From Polaribacter atrinae (GTDB taxonomy: Bacteria; Bacteroidota; Bacteroidia; Flavobacteriales; Flavobacteriaceae): a DNA stretch of 64,000 nt. The DNA lies in assembly GCF_038023995.1 (NCBI RefSeq), contig NZ_CP150660.1, forward strand, positions 1,238,501 to 1,302,500, given 5' to 3'. Of this stretch, positions 45,943-55,474 are shown one piece after another (the stretch's first letter is position 1; each line of letters begins with the position of its first letter). The notes under the pieces are model-generated. The model was given only the letters and a program-made list of their open reading frames with translations, was not told the DNA's origin and made no database searches. The position numbers and the translations under genes were made by a program.

Positions 45943-48396
45943 ATGTTGCAAGAAACACCTATAGATAATAAACAAAAACTATCTTTTCAAGACTTTAAAA
46001 CAGAAGTTTTAAATGATTATAGAATAGCTAAAATTAGTAGAGAGTGTAGTTTATTAGGCCGTAGAGAAGTTTTAACAGGTAAAGCTAAATTCGGGATTTT
46101 TGGTGACGGAAAAGAAGTGCCTCAACTAGCCATGGCAAAAGCTTTTAAGTTAGGCGATTTTAGATCTGGTTACTATAGAGACCAGACCTTTATGATGGCT
46201 ATTGGCGAGTTAACTCCACAACAATTCTTTGCAGGTTTATATGCACACACAGATATAAAAGCAGAACCTATGTCTGCCGGTAGGCAAATGGGTGGTCATT
46301 TTACAACACATAGTTTAAATGAAGATGGTAGTTGGAAAAACTTAACTAAGCAATATAATTCTAGTGCAGATATTTCACCTACTGCTGGTCAAATGCCACG
46401 TTTACTAGGTTTAGCACAAGCCTCTAAAATATATAGGACAGAAAAAAGCGTACAACATAAATCTAAGTTTTCTACAAACGGAAATGAAGTTGCTTGGGGT
46501 ACCATAGGAAATGCAAGTACAAGTGAAGGTTTATTTTTTGAAACCATAAATGCAGCAGGTGTTTTACAAGTACCTATGTTAATGAGTGTTTGGGATGATG
46601 AGTACGGAATTTCTGTTCATGCAAAACATCAAACTACAAAAGAAAGCATTTCTGAAATTTTAAAAGGATTTCAAAGAGAGAGTGACAAAGATGGATACGA
46701 AATTTTTGTTGTAAATGGTTGGGACTATGTTCAGCTTGTTGATATTTATAATAAGGCAGCTAAAATTGCCAGAGAAGAACACGTACCTATTTTAATTCAT
46801 GTAAAAGAATTAACGCAACCACAAGGCCATTCTACTTCTGGTTCTCACGAAAGATATAAAGATAAAAAAAGACTTAACTGGGAAAAAGAACACGATTGCA
46901 TTACAAAAATGCGAAACTGGATTTTAGACTTTGAGTTAGAAACAGAAACTGGAGAAATTTTACGCTTTGTAGATTCTGAAGAAGATATTATTATCATAGA
47001 AAAGGAAGCAAAAAAAGAAGTTTTAAGCGCAAAAAGAAATGCTTGGAATTCATTTATAAATGATATAAAAGCTGAAGTAAATACTGCTTGCCAATTGTTA
47101 GACAAAGTTGCTGAGAAAAGTAAAAACAGTAACTTTATCAACAAACATAAAAAAGATTTAATTTCTATTGTAGAACCAAGTAGAAAAGATGTTTTATCTA
47201 CTACTAGAAAAACACTACGATATTTAAGTGATGAAAATTTTGCAGAAAAAATATTACTACAAAATTTCATAAAAAATTCTTTAAAAAGTGCCTCAGAAAA
47301 ATTTTCGTCATACTTGTATAGCGAATCTAGCCTTAGTGCATTAAATGTTTCTGAAAAGAAACCCGTGTACTCCGATAGTAAAACATTGGTAGATGCAAGA
47401 ATAATCATGAGAGATAATTTTGATGCTCTTCTTAAAAAACATCCAGAAGTAATTATTTTTGGTGAGGATGCTGGTTTTATTGGTGATGTAAACCAAGGAT
47501 TAGAAGGTCTTCAAGAAAAATACGGAGAGATAAGAGTTGCAGATACGGGAATTAGAGAAGCTACCATTATTGGTCAAGGTATTGGTTTAGCAATGCGTGG
47601 TTTACGCCCTATTGCAGAAATACAGTACCTAGATTACTTACTGTATGCATTACAGATAATGAGTGACGATTTAGCTACTCTACATTACAGAACTTTCGGA
47701 AAACAAAAAGCACCTTTAATTATAAGAACTCGTGGCCACAGACTAGAAGGTATCTGGCATGCAGGCTCTCCAATGGGAGGAATTATAAATAATGTTAGAG
47801 GAATTCATGTTTTAGTACCTAGAAACATGACAAAAGCAGCCGGTTTTTACAACGCACTTTTAGAAGGAGATGAACCTGCATTAGTAATAGAATGTTTAAA
47901 TGGTTATCGACTAAAAGAAGAATTACCTGTAAATTTAGGTGAGTACAAAACACAAATAGGTCTCGTAGAAGTTGTTAAAGAAGGTACAGATTTAACAGTA
48001 GTTTCTTACGGGTCTACCTTAAGAATTGTAGAAGAAGTAGCAAAAGAATTACAACAAGCAGATATTAATATAGAAATTATAGATGCACAAAGTTTACTAC
48101 CTTTTGACTTGAATAACGATTGTGTAAAAAGTTTAAAAAAAACCAACAAACTTTTAATAATTGACGAAGATTTACCTGGTGGAGCCTCTGCTTATCTATT
48201 ACAAGAAATTGTAGAAAACCAAAGTGGGTATATGTTTTTAGATAGCAAGCCTGCAACTTTAACAGCTAAAGAACACAGAACCGCTTACGGTACAGATGGA
48301 GATTATTTTTCTAAACCATCTGCGGAAGATATTTATGAGAAAATTTATGAGATTATGAACGAATCTAATCCTACTAAATTTAAGAGTCTATATTAA
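45943..48396 (+). CDS. Fused alpha/beta E1 component of 2-oxoacid (2-oxoisovalerate-type) dehydrogenase
   Basis: This thiamine-diphosphate enzyme, 817 residues, starts oxidative decarboxylation of branched-chain or related 2-oxoacids. The alpha part (about 1-400) has YYRDQTFMMAIGELTPQQFF, the GRQMGGHF loop and the TPP-associated NASTSEGLFFETINAAG. The beta part (about 480-817) has IIFGEDAGFIGDVNQGLEGL, ADTGIREATIIGQGIGLAMR and the C-terminal transketolase-like swivel domain. Alpha and beta are separate genes in many bacteria; fusion is common in Bacteroidota. A charged, helical linker (about 400-470) joins them. No E2 or E3 gene is nearby, so those subunits must be encoded elsewhere. A strong terminator follows. 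Confidence 0.93.
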   Translation: MLQETPIDNKQKLSFQDFKTEVLNDYRIAKISRECSLLGRREVLTGKAKFGIFGDGKEVPQLAMAKAFKLGDFRSGYYRDQTFMMAIGELTPQQFFAGLYAHTDIKAEPMSAGRQMGGHFTTHSLNEDGSWKNLTKQYNSSADISPTAGQMPRLLGLAQASKIYRTEKSVQHKSKFSTNGNEVAWGTIGNASTSEGLFFETINAAGVLQVPMLMSVWDDEYGISVHAKHQTTKESISEILKGFQRESDKDGYEIFVVNGWDYVQLVDIYNKAAKIAREEHVPILIHVKELTQPQGHSTSGSHERYKDKKRLNWEKEHDCITKMRNWILDFELETETGEILRFVDSEEDIIIIEKEAKKEVLSAKRNAWNSFINDIKAEVNTACQLLDKVAEKSKNSNFINKHKKDLISIVEPSRKDVLSTTRKTLRYLSDENFAEKILLQNFIKNSLKSASEKFSSYLYSESSLSALNVSEKKPVYSDSKTLVDARIIMRDNFDALLKKHPEVIIFGEDAGFIGDVNQGLEGLQEKYGEIRVADTGIREATIIGQGIGLAMRGLRPIAEIQYLDYLLYALQIMSDDLATLHYRTFGKQKAPLIIRTRGHRLEGIWHAGSPMGGIINNVRGIHVLVPRNMTKAAGFYNALLEGDEPALVIECLNGYRLKEELPVNLGEYKTQIGLVEVVKEGTDLTVVSYGSTLRIVEEVAKELQQADINIEIIDAQSLLPFDLNNDCVKSLKKTNKLLIIDEDLPGGASAYLLQEIVENQSGYMFLDSKPATLTAKEHRTAYGTDGDYFSKPSAEDIYEKIYEIMNESNPTKFKSLY

Positions 48397-48420
48397 ACTC
48401 TATTCTAAATATAAAACACC

Positions 48421-48458
48421 AATGCTCAAAATTTATAAATTTTGAGCATTTTTTTTTA
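48421..48458. terminator. Intrinsic terminator after the fused E1 gene
   Basis: AATGCTCAAAATTT / AAATTTTGAGCATT forms a 14-bp stem with a 2-4 base loop, followed by nine T residues. Confidence 0.9.
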
Positions 48459-48539
48459 ACAGAACTATAAGATATTTTTAAGAAAGGACAAAAAGCTATT
48501 TAACTAAATTCACTCACTAATCCTCAAATTAAACTCTTT

Positions 48540-50960
48540 ATGAAAAAAAACTTACTCTTTTACTTCATTCTATTTCTTTCAATATCTACAACTGTAGAAG
48601 CTCAAAGAAAAAAATCAAAAGAAAAAACAACAGAACAAACAACTTCAAAAAAAAGTAAAACCCCTAAATATTCCGATTTTGTAAATAAAGACACAAAATC
48701 TGATGATGGATTATTTAAAGTGCATACTAATAAAGATCAATTTATTTACGAAATTCCTAAATCTTATTTAGGTAAAGAAATGCTATTAGTTACCAGATTA
48801 AAAGAAATTCCTGCTGGTTTAGGTGGTGGTTACGTAAATGCTGGTTCTAAAATTAACACCCAAGTAGTTATTTGGGAACATTATAAAGATAAAATTTTAT
48901 TAAAAGTAAAATCTTATGATGCCATAGCAAATGATTCTTTACCAATTTTTAAATCTGTAAAATCGAACAACTTAGAACCTATCATTTATTCTTTCGATAT
49001 TAAAACACAAAACACAGACTCAACAACTGTTTTAGTTGATGTTACAAAATTCTTTTCTTCGGATGTAAAAGCTATCTCTGGTTTATCATCAAGATTTAGA
49101 AAAACCTACAAAGTAAAAAGGTTAGATGCTACTAGAAGCTTTATCAATAGTATTAAGAGTTTTCCAGAAAACATAGAAGTAGTACAAAATTTTACTTTTG
49201 AAGCAGATGAACCACCTAGTAACAGAAGTACAAACACAATTACTTTACATGTTAATCAATCTATGATTTTATTACCAGAAGAACCAATGATGCCAAGAAT
49301 ATCTGACAAAAGAGTTGGTTATTTTTCTATTGGAAATGTAGATTATAGTTCTGAAGCTTTAAAAGCTGATGAAAAAAGATATATTAGACGTTGGAGATTA
49401 GAACCAAAAGATGTTGAAGCGTATAATCGTGGAGAATTAGTTGAGCCAATTAAACCAATTGTGTATTACTTAGATCCTGCAACGCCAGAAAAGCTAAGAA
49501 AAGACATAAAACAAGGTGTTGATGATTGGGCTAAAGTTTTTGAAACTGCTGGTTTTAAAAATGCAATTATGGCAAAAATGCCACCTACAAAAGAAGAAGA
49601 CCCAGATTTTAGTATGGAAGATGTTCGTTATTCTTCTATTAGATATGTAGCAAGTACAACTAGAAATGCTACAGGACCAAGTGTTTCTGATCCTCGTTCT
49701 GGAGAGATTTTAGAAAGCGATATTATTTGGTACCACAACCACTTACGTTCTTACAGAAATAGATACTTAATAGAAACTGGTGCAGCAAACCTTTCTGCAA
49801 GAACTTTAGATACTCCTGCAGAAGATATTGGAGAAATGATGAGAATGGTTATTTCTCATGAAATTGGTCATGCTTTAGGCTTACCTCACAATATGGCGGC
49901 AAGTTATGCGTATCCTGTAGATTCTTTACGTTCTGGAAGTTTTACTCAGAAAAACGGAATTGCAGCAACGATTATGGACTATGCTCGTTACAATTACATT
50001 GCACAACCTGGTGATAAAAATATCCGTTTTATAAGACAATTAGGTCCTTATGATCATTATGCTATTAATTGGGGGTACCGCGTAATACCAAATGCTACAA
50101 AACCAGAAGAAGAAGTAAAAACTTTAGATAAATGGATTGAAGACAAGGCAGACAACCCTGTTTATAGATTTGGTGGACAACGTTTTGATCCTTCTGCACA
50201 AACTGAAGGAATTGGAAACGACCAAGTAAAAGCAAGTACGTATGGTGTAAATAACTTAAAAATTGTTGCTAAAAATCTTCCTAGTTGGACCTCTGATCAA
50301 ACAAATAATTACGAAGATTTAGATGAATTATATGGAGAATTACTTAGTGTTTGGGGAAGATATGCAGGTCATGTTACCGGAAACATAGGTGGTGTTTATG
50401 AGTTTAATAAAAAACCATCGCAAACTGGAGACGTTTATGTACCTGTTGCAAAAGCAAAACAAAAAGAAGCAATGGCTTGGTTACAAAAAAATGTTTTTAC
50501 AACTCAATATTGGTTGTTAGATAAAAACATTTTAAATAAGATTGAAGAAACTGGATACACAGATAAACTAGGTCGTTACCAAGAAAGATATGTAGGTTCT
50601 TTATTAAATTACAGCACTTTAAACAGAATGATTGAAGCAGAAGTAATTCAAAAAGAATTTTATGCAGCTTCAGATATGGTTAAAGACTTAAGAAAAGGAA
50701 TTTTCTCTGAAACTACTACCACCAAAAATGTAGACCTACATAGAAGAAATCTTCAGAAAGCTTTTATTGAAAGAATGCATGTTTTAATGAATGATAAAGA
50801 TGCAAAAAACACAGATATTTCTGCTATTATAAGAGGGGAATTAGAAGCGTTAAAATATCAAGTAAATATTGCAAGTAAAAGAGCCATAAATACAATTTCT
50901 AAATATCATTATAAAGATTGTTATGCTAAGATAAATGACATTTTAAACCCTAAAAAATAG
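48540..50960 (+). CDS. Secreted zinc-dependent metalloprotease (DUF5117/DUF5118 type)
   Basis: This is a large extracytoplasmic metallopeptidase of 806 residues. A signal peptide (about 1-20, ending VEAQ) is followed by a Lys-rich low-complexity stretch (about 21-42). The zinc site HEIGHALGLPHN (about 440-451) is a complete HExxHxxGxxH metzincin-type motif, and downstream IMDYARYNY supplies the Met-turn-like IMDY. The N-terminal part has the segment pattern I associate with DUF5118/DUF5117. Homologues in Bacteroidota are widespread but poorly characterised. It is convergent with the DUF2851 gene, with only 3 bp between stop codons, so it shares no obvious terminator. Confidence 0.88.
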   Translation: MKKNLLFYFILFLSISTTVEAQRKKSKEKTTEQTTSKKSKTPKYSDFVNKDTKSDDGLFKVHTNKDQFIYEIPKSYLGKEMLLVTRLKEIPAGLGGGYVNAGSKINTQVVIWEHYKDKILLKVKSYDAIANDSLPIFKSVKSNNLEPIIYSFDIKTQNTDSTTVLVDVTKFFSSDVKAISGLSSRFRKTYKVKRLDATRSFINSIKSFPENIEVVQNFTFEADEPPSNRSTNTITLHVNQSMILLPEEPMMPRISDKRVGYFSIGNVDYSSEALKADEKRYIRRWRLEPKDVEAYNRGELVEPIKPIVYYLDPATPEKLRKDIKQGVDDWAKVFETAGFKNAIMAKMPPTKEEDPDFSMEDVRYSSIRYVASTTRNATGPSVSDPRSGEILESDIIWYHNHLRSYRNRYLIETGAANLSARTLDTPAEDIGEMMRMVISHEIGHALGLPHNMAASYAYPVDSLRSGSFTQKNGIAATIMDYARYNYIAQPGDKNIRFIRQLGPYDHYAINWGYRVIPNATKPEEEVKTLDKWIEDKADNPVYRFGGQRFDPSAQTEGIGNDQVKASTYGVNNLKIVAKNLPSWTSDQTNNYEDLDELYGELLSVWGRYAGHVTGNIGGVYEFNKKPSQTGDVYVPVAKAKQKEAMAWLQKNVFTTQYWLLDKNILNKIEETGYTDKLGRYQERYVGSLLNYSTLNRMIEAEVIQKEFYAASDMVKDLRKGIFSETTTTKNVDLHRRNLQKAFIERMHVLMNDKDAKNTDISAIIRGELEALKYQVNIASKRAINTISKYHYKDCYAKINDILNPKK

Positions 50961-50963
50961 TCT

Positions 50964-52253
50964 TTATTTTCTTACTAATTTAATTCCTATTGCGCATTGT
51001 AGACACCGTTTCTTTGCGCAATAGTTGTTTTTAAGCTCTAACAAAGCCTGACTTTCATATGCATTTATTGCTTCTAATCCGATATCATCAAACTTAGAAA
51101 TAATACTGTTTTTTTCTGATTTTATTTTTTGAAGAATATCTAAAAACTCATTTTCATTAACCTCTCCTCTATTCTTTTGATATAAAAATTTTAGCGGAAT
51201 AATGGTGTTGATCAATAATAAATCAACAAAAGGTTTTGTCAACTTTTTAGGTGATACTTTTGAAGTTGTATCAAATGTATAATGGTTTTTCCAAAACGGA
51301 TGTATGTCAATTTCAAACAATTTATAAAAATCATTTAAAGTTTCTATTTTCATCATTTTAGAAAATAAATTTTGATGGATATGATACAAAGCAACTAACT
51401 GCGCAATACGAATGGTTGGGAAATTTGGAGGCCGCATTCTAAAAAATGAAAACTGCACTTTTGATATCGATTCCAAATTGTATTTATGTTGTAAATAACT
51501 GTAAGTTGTTTTTAATTTTTGATGATATTCGCCTTCCGTAGGCTCTTCTAAAAATCCTGCTTGTCCAAATAATAATGCAGCTAACTGATACTCATCGAAC
51601 CTTACTTTTCTAAGAATAGAAAAATCAAAAGAAATTGCCAAACTAAAAAAGACATCTCCGTTCACTTTCAATCCAAAATTCTTGGCTAATAACTGAAATA
51701 AAACCGCTTCAAAATCATTTTGATTATCTACCAAAATTCGATTCATTTCAATTGATTTACGTTCTAAACGTTCAAAAAACAATCGTTCTTTCCAGTTTTC
51801 AATTGTAAAATTATCTACAGCACCAATTTCTTTTTCACAAGGAATCCAATTTTGTTTCGTCGAAAATAAATTTCGATAATTATTTAAAGCAGATGTTAAT
51901 ACAAAATCTTTAAGTACCAAAACAGGCAAAGGTTTATTATTTTTCATATAAACAGTTGCATCATCTTCCCAAACCACATGCAAAATAACGGCATCATAAT
52001 TTTCATCAATTTCATGATGATGCGCATACCAATCTGAAGATTTTAAATGAATCTCTACATTGCCCACCCAAAGTTGGTCATCGATTTTAAGTTGTGCATT
52101 TAAAAAATCAGGCCCTGAGTTATTATTATGTGTACCTACCTTTAAAATAGCCACCTCCTCTTTAGAGGTTGTTTTTAAATTATGAATAGAACACAACTGA
52201 TATTTCCATACATAATGAAGAAAATCCTCATTCATAGTCTTTTTTGTTTTCAA
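50964..52253 (-). CDS. DUF2851 family protein
   Basis: This is a cytoplasmic protein of 429 residues in the DUF2851 family, restricted mainly to Bacteroidota and of unknown function. The N-terminal block NEDFLHYVWKYQL followed by VGTHNNNSGPDFLNAQLKI (about 40-58) and VGNVEIHLKSSDWYAHHHE (about 62-80) is the family core. Its Asp/Glu/His/Lys pattern recalls a nuclease-like (PD-(D/E)xK) site, though this is a visual impression only. The C-terminus has Cys pairs (CAKKRCLQCAIG), a possible metal site. The start may be the ATG at 52235 (MNEDFLHY) rather than 52253. Confidence 0.85.
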   Translation of the reverse strand: MKTKKTMNEDFLHYVWKYQLCSIHNLKTTSKEEVAILKVGTHNNNSGPDFLNAQLKIDDQLWVGNVEIHLKSSDWYAHHHEIDENYDAVILHVVWEDDATVYMKNNKPLPVLVLKDFVLTSALNNYRNLFSTKQNWIPCEKEIGAVDNFTIENWKERLFFERLERKSIEMNRILVDNQNDFEAVLFQLLAKNFGLKVNGDVFFSLAISFDFSILRKVRFDEYQLAALLFGQAGFLEEPTEGEYHQKLKTTYSYLQHKYNLESISKVQFSFFRMRPPNFPTIRIAQLVALYHIHQNLFSKMMKIETLNDFYKLFEIDIHPFWKNHYTFDTTSKVSPKKLTKPFVDLLLINTIIPLKFLYQKNRGEVNENEFLDILQKIKSEKNSIISKFDDIGLEAINAYESQALLELKNNYCAKKRCLQCAIGIKLVRK

Positions 52254-52326
52254 GATACAAAAAAATCATTTATACCTTTATCAATATTTATAATCACTTC
52301 AACAAAATTCATCAAAAAGAATGAAC

Positions 52327-52334
52327 TATTTTTG
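52327..52334 (+). promoter_or_regulatory. -7 element (TATTTTTG) for the nitroreductase gene
   Basis: TATTTTTG matches TAnnTTTG and is 17 bp before the ATG at 52352, in the gap shared with the divergent DUF2851 gene. Confidence 0.5.
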
Positions 52335-52351
52335 CAATCTAATTAAGATAA

Positions 52352-52984
52352 ATGAATATTATAGATAGTTTAAAATGGCGTTATGCTGTTAAAAAATTTG
52401 ATTCAGAAAAGCAACTTTCAGAAGCTCAAATAAACACCTTAAAAGAAGCTTTTAACTTAACCGCTACTTCTTACGGATTACAGCCTTTAAAATTGGTAGT
52501 CATCAAAAATAAAGAAGTTCAAAAAGAATTAATGTCACTTTCTTGGAACCAGGCACAAATATTAGATGCATCTCATGTTTTGGTTATTTGCATTCCTAAA
52601 AATTACACAAGCTTAGAAGTAGAAAATTACTTTAATTTGGTGCAAAAAATCAGAAACACTCCTAGTGAAACTCTAAAACCTTTTAAAGACTTTCTAACGG
52701 CAGACATAGAGAAAAAAACACAAGATGAATTAACATTATGGAATAAGAACCAAGCATATATTGCGCTTGGTAATTTAATGACTGTTTGTGCAGTAGAAAG
52801 AATAGATGCTTGCCCAATGGAAGGTTTTATTCCTGAAAAATATGACGAAATTTTGAATTTAACAGCTCAAAATTTACAATCGGTATTAGTACTTCCTGTT
52901 GGTTTTAGAGCTGATGATTGTTACATGAAAGATTTAACAAAAGTTAGAAAAGACTTAACAGAAACTGTAGTAGAAATATTGTAA
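52352..52984 (+). CDS. Nitroreductase-family FMN oxidoreductase
   Basis: This is an NAD(P)H-dependent flavin oxidoreductase of 210 residues in the NfsB/FRase-like group. The N-terminal KWRYAVKKFDSEKQLSE (about 8-24) carries the FMN-phosphate-binding Arg and Lys. TATSYGLQPLKLVVIKN (about 38-54) and the C-terminal LPVGFRADDCYMKDLTKVRK complete the fold. The proteins act as homodimers. It has its own promoter box and is followed 70 bp later by pepD. Physiological substrates (quinones, nitroaromatics, other) cannot be told from sequence. Confidence 0.9.
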   Translation: MNIIDSLKWRYAVKKFDSEKQLSEAQINTLKEAFNLTATSYGLQPLKLVVIKNKEVQKELMSLSWNQAQILDASHVLVICIPKNYTSLEVENYFNLVQKIRNTPSETLKPFKDFLTADIEKKTQDELTLWNKNQAYIALGNLMTVCAVERIDACPMEGFIPEKYDEILNLTAQNLQSVLVLPVGFRADDCYMKDLTKVRKDLTETVVEIL

Positions 52985-53054
52985 ATTTACTACTTAAAAT
53001 TACGTTTTTAAAGGCTTATAAAACCTTTAAAAATTCATAATAAAAAACAAGAAA

Positions 53055-54515
53055 ATGAGTAAAGCAGTAAGAAATTTAGAGCCTAAAATTGTTTGGAATC
53101 ACTTTGCAGATTTAAATGCAGTGCCTCGCCCTTCTAAAAAAGAAGAACGTGTAATTCAGTTTATGGTAGATTTTGGTAAAAAATTAAACTTAGAAACTTT
53201 TGTAGATAAAGTTGGAAATGTAATTATTAAAAAACCAGCTACAAAAGGTTTAGAAGATAGAAAAACCGTTGTTTTACAGAGTCATTTAGATATGGTTCAT
53301 CAAAAAAACTCAGATACTGTTTTCGATTTTGATAAAGAAGGTATTAAAATGCTAATTGAAGGTGATTGGGTTACTGCAGACGGAACAACATTAGGTGCAG
53401 ATAATGGCTTAGGAGTTGCTGCAATTATGGCTATTTTTTCTTCTAATGATATTGAACATCCAAACCTAGAAGCACTTTTTACTATTGATGAAGAAACTGG
53501 TATGACTGGTGCAATGGGATTAGAAGGCGGAATTTTAGAAGGAGAAATCCTTTTAAACCTAGACACGGAAGAAGATGATGAAATAGGTATGGGTTGTGCT
53601 GGTGGTATAGACGTTACAGCAACAAGAAGCTATGCTCAAGAAGATGTTTCTGAAAACGCTACCGCTTTTTCAATTACTGTAAAAGGTTTAAATGGTGGAC
53701 ATTCTGGAATGGATATCATTAAAGAATTAGGAAATGCAAACAAGATTATGAACCGTTTATTATTTGATGGTTTTACAAATTTCGGTTTACAAATCTCTGA
53801 AATAAATGGAGGTAGTTTACGTAATGCTATTCCTAGAGAAAGTGCTGCAATTGTAACGGTAGACATTATTTCTAAAGAAGCATTTCTTTTAGAAACTGGT
53901 TTACTTATCAACAATATAAAAGGAGAGTTTTCAACAATAGAACCTAACTTAACTATTGACATCCAAGAAACTACACTACCTAATAAGATTATGGAATTAG
54001 GTGTTCAAGAAGGTTTATTAAAATCTATTTATGCCGCTCATAACGGGGTTTATAGAATGAGTCCAGATATTAAAGGTTTGGTAGAAACCTCTAATAATAT
54101 TGCAAAAGTAATTGTAAAAAACGGAACCATAAAAATTGGATGTTTAACACGATCTTCATCAGAAAGTAATAAATTAGATTTAGCAAATTCTTTAAAATCT
54201 GCTTTTGAATTATCTGGTTTTGATGTAGATTTATCTGGTGAATACCCAGGATGGCAACCGAATGTAAACTCAGCAATTTTAGACGTAGTTTCTAATTTAT
54301 ATGAAACTTTACATGGTGAGAAAGCAGATGTAGCAGCTTGTCATGCTGGTTTAGAATGCGGAATCTTAGGTCAGAATTACCCCGAAATGGATATGGTTTC
54401 TTTTGGACCAACTATTAGAGGAGCGCACTCTCCAGACGAAAAAGCATCTATTTCATCAACACAAAAATTCTGGAAATTTTTAATTGAAATTTTAAAGAAC
54501 ATTCCAAAGAAATAG
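53055..54515 (+). CDS. pepD: Aminoacyl-histidine dipeptidase (M20C, PepD)
   Basis: This cytosolic di-zinc dipeptidase of 486 residues hydrolyses Xaa-His dipeptides such as carnosine. Metal ligands lie in SHLDMVHQ (about 76-83), GADNGLGVAA (about 115-124), IDEETGMTGAMG (about 143-154, catalytic and bridging Glu) and NLDTEED (about 168-174). The C-terminal HAGLECG (about 430-436) and GPTIRGAHSPDE (about 450-461) hold the last ligand. The dimerisation lid domain is present (about 200-380), containing NGGHSGMDI. It ends in a strong terminator. Confidence 0.95.
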   Translation: MSKAVRNLEPKIVWNHFADLNAVPRPSKKEERVIQFMVDFGKKLNLETFVDKVGNVIIKKPATKGLEDRKTVVLQSHLDMVHQKNSDTVFDFDKEGIKMLIEGDWVTADGTTLGADNGLGVAAIMAIFSSNDIEHPNLEALFTIDEETGMTGAMGLEGGILEGEILLNLDTEEDDEIGMGCAGGIDVTATRSYAQEDVSENATAFSITVKGLNGGHSGMDIIKELGNANKIMNRLLFDGFTNFGLQISEINGGSLRNAIPRESAAIVTVDIISKEAFLLETGLLINNIKGEFSTIEPNLTIDIQETTLPNKIMELGVQEGLLKSIYAAHNGVYRMSPDIKGLVETSNNIAKVIVKNGTIKIGCLTRSSSESNKLDLANSLKSAFELSGFDVDLSGEYPGWQPNVNSAILDVVSNLYETLHGEKADVAACHAGLECGILGQNYPEMDMVSFGPTIRGAHSPDEKASISSTQKFWKFLIEILKNIPKK

Positions 54516-54533
54516 TACAATATTACCTGTTAG

Positions 54534-54565
54534 AAACCGAAGTTTACGCTTCGGTTTTTTTTTTA
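54534..54565 (+). terminator. Intrinsic terminator of pepD
   Basis: AAACCGAAG / CTTCGGTTT forms a 9-bp stem with a 6-base loop followed by more than nine T residues. Confidence 0.92.
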
Positions 54566-54632
54566 TTAAATTTGTTTAAAAAGTCGACACAAACAAACAC
54601 AATCAATTAATAATCAGTTTTTTATATTTTTA

Positions 54633-54640
54633 TATTTTTG
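54633..54640 (+). promoter_or_regulatory. -7 element (TATTTTTG) for the parAB operon
   Basis: TATTTTTG fits TAnnTTTG, 68 bp upstream of the parA ATG. The surrounding AT-rich sequence makes chance matches likely. Confidence 0.4.
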
Positions 54641-54708
54641 TTAACATCTTTCATTTTCTAAAGACAGAAAAAAACGTAATTTTACTACCTATAAACTAAA
54701 CTTTTATA

Positions 54709-55473
54709 ATGGGGAAAATAATTGCTATTGCAAATCAAAAAGGTGGTGTTGGTAAAACAACTACAAGCATTAATTTAGCTGCTTCTTTAGGTGTTTTAGA
54801 GAAAAAAGTTTTGTTGATTGACGCAGACCCACAAGCAAATGCTTCGTCTGGTTTAGGTATTGATGTTGAGACGGTAGAATATGGAACCTATCAAGTTTTA
54901 GAACATTCTATTTCTGCTAAAGACGCAATTATTAAAACTGAATCTCCAAACGTAGATATTATACCTGCACATATAGATTTGGTAGCTATTGAAATAGAAC
55001 TTGTAGACAAGGAAGATAGAGAGTATATGTTAAAAAAAGCGTTAGTCGATCTAAAAGACGATTACGATTATATTTTAATAGATTGTGCTCCGTCATTAGG
55101 TTTAATTACGTTAAACTCTTTAGTCGCTGCAGATTCTGTAATCATTCCTATTCAATGTGAATATTTTGCTCTAGAAGGATTAGGGAAATTATTAAATACT
55201 ATTAAAAGTGTACAGAATATTCATAATTCTGATTTAGATATAGAAGGCTTACTTTTAACAATGTTCGATTCTCGTTTACGTCTTTCTAATCAAGTAGTTG
55301 ATGAAGTTAGAAAACATTTTTCTAGCATGGTTTTTGACACTATAATTAGAAGAAATACACGTTTAGGAGAAGCACCAAGTTACGGAGAAAGTATTATTGC
55401 ATACGATGCAACAAGTAAAGGTGCCGTAAATTACTTAAATTTGGCGCAAGAATTATTAAAAAAGAATTCGTAA
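54709..55473 (+). CDS. parA: Chromosome-partitioning ATPase ParA (Soj)
   Basis: This is a Walker-type ATPase of 254 residues that moves ParB-bound origins over the nucleoid. The deviant Walker A NQKGGVGKTTT (residues 9-19), switch region LIDADPQANASSGLG (about 36-50) and Walker B DYILIDCAPSLG (about 118-129) are intact. It lacks an N-terminal DNA-binding extension, so it is the chromosomal Soj type. It is coupled to parB (1-bp gap) and heads parA-parB-DUF5683-dapB-lepB, an arrangement I recall as common in Bacteroidota. The replication origin itself is not in the window. Confidence 0.97.
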   Translation: MGKIIAIANQKGGVGKTTTSINLAASLGVLEKKVLLIDADPQANASSGLGIDVETVEYGTYQVLEHSISAKDAIIKTESPNVDIIPAHIDLVAIEIELVDKEDREYMLKKALVDLKDDYDYILIDCAPSLGLITLNSLVAADSVIIPIQCEYFALEGLGKLLNTIKSVQNIHNSDLDIEGLLLTMFDSRLRLSNQVVDEVRKHFSSMVFDTIIRRNTRLGEAPSYGESIIAYDATSKGAVNYLNLAQELLKKNS

Positions 55474-55474
55474 A

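Noticed and set aside
46845..47408. 187-codon open frame on the minus strand opposite the fused E1 gene
   Set aside because: It is fully antisense to a clear thiamine-diphosphate enzyme; its Phe/Ser/Leu-rich translation is typical of an antisense shadow.
54516..54708. parS or origin-like site upstream of parA
   Set aside because: The region is AT-rich, but no TGTTNCACGTGAAACA-like palindrome or DnaA-box cluster could be recognised by eye.
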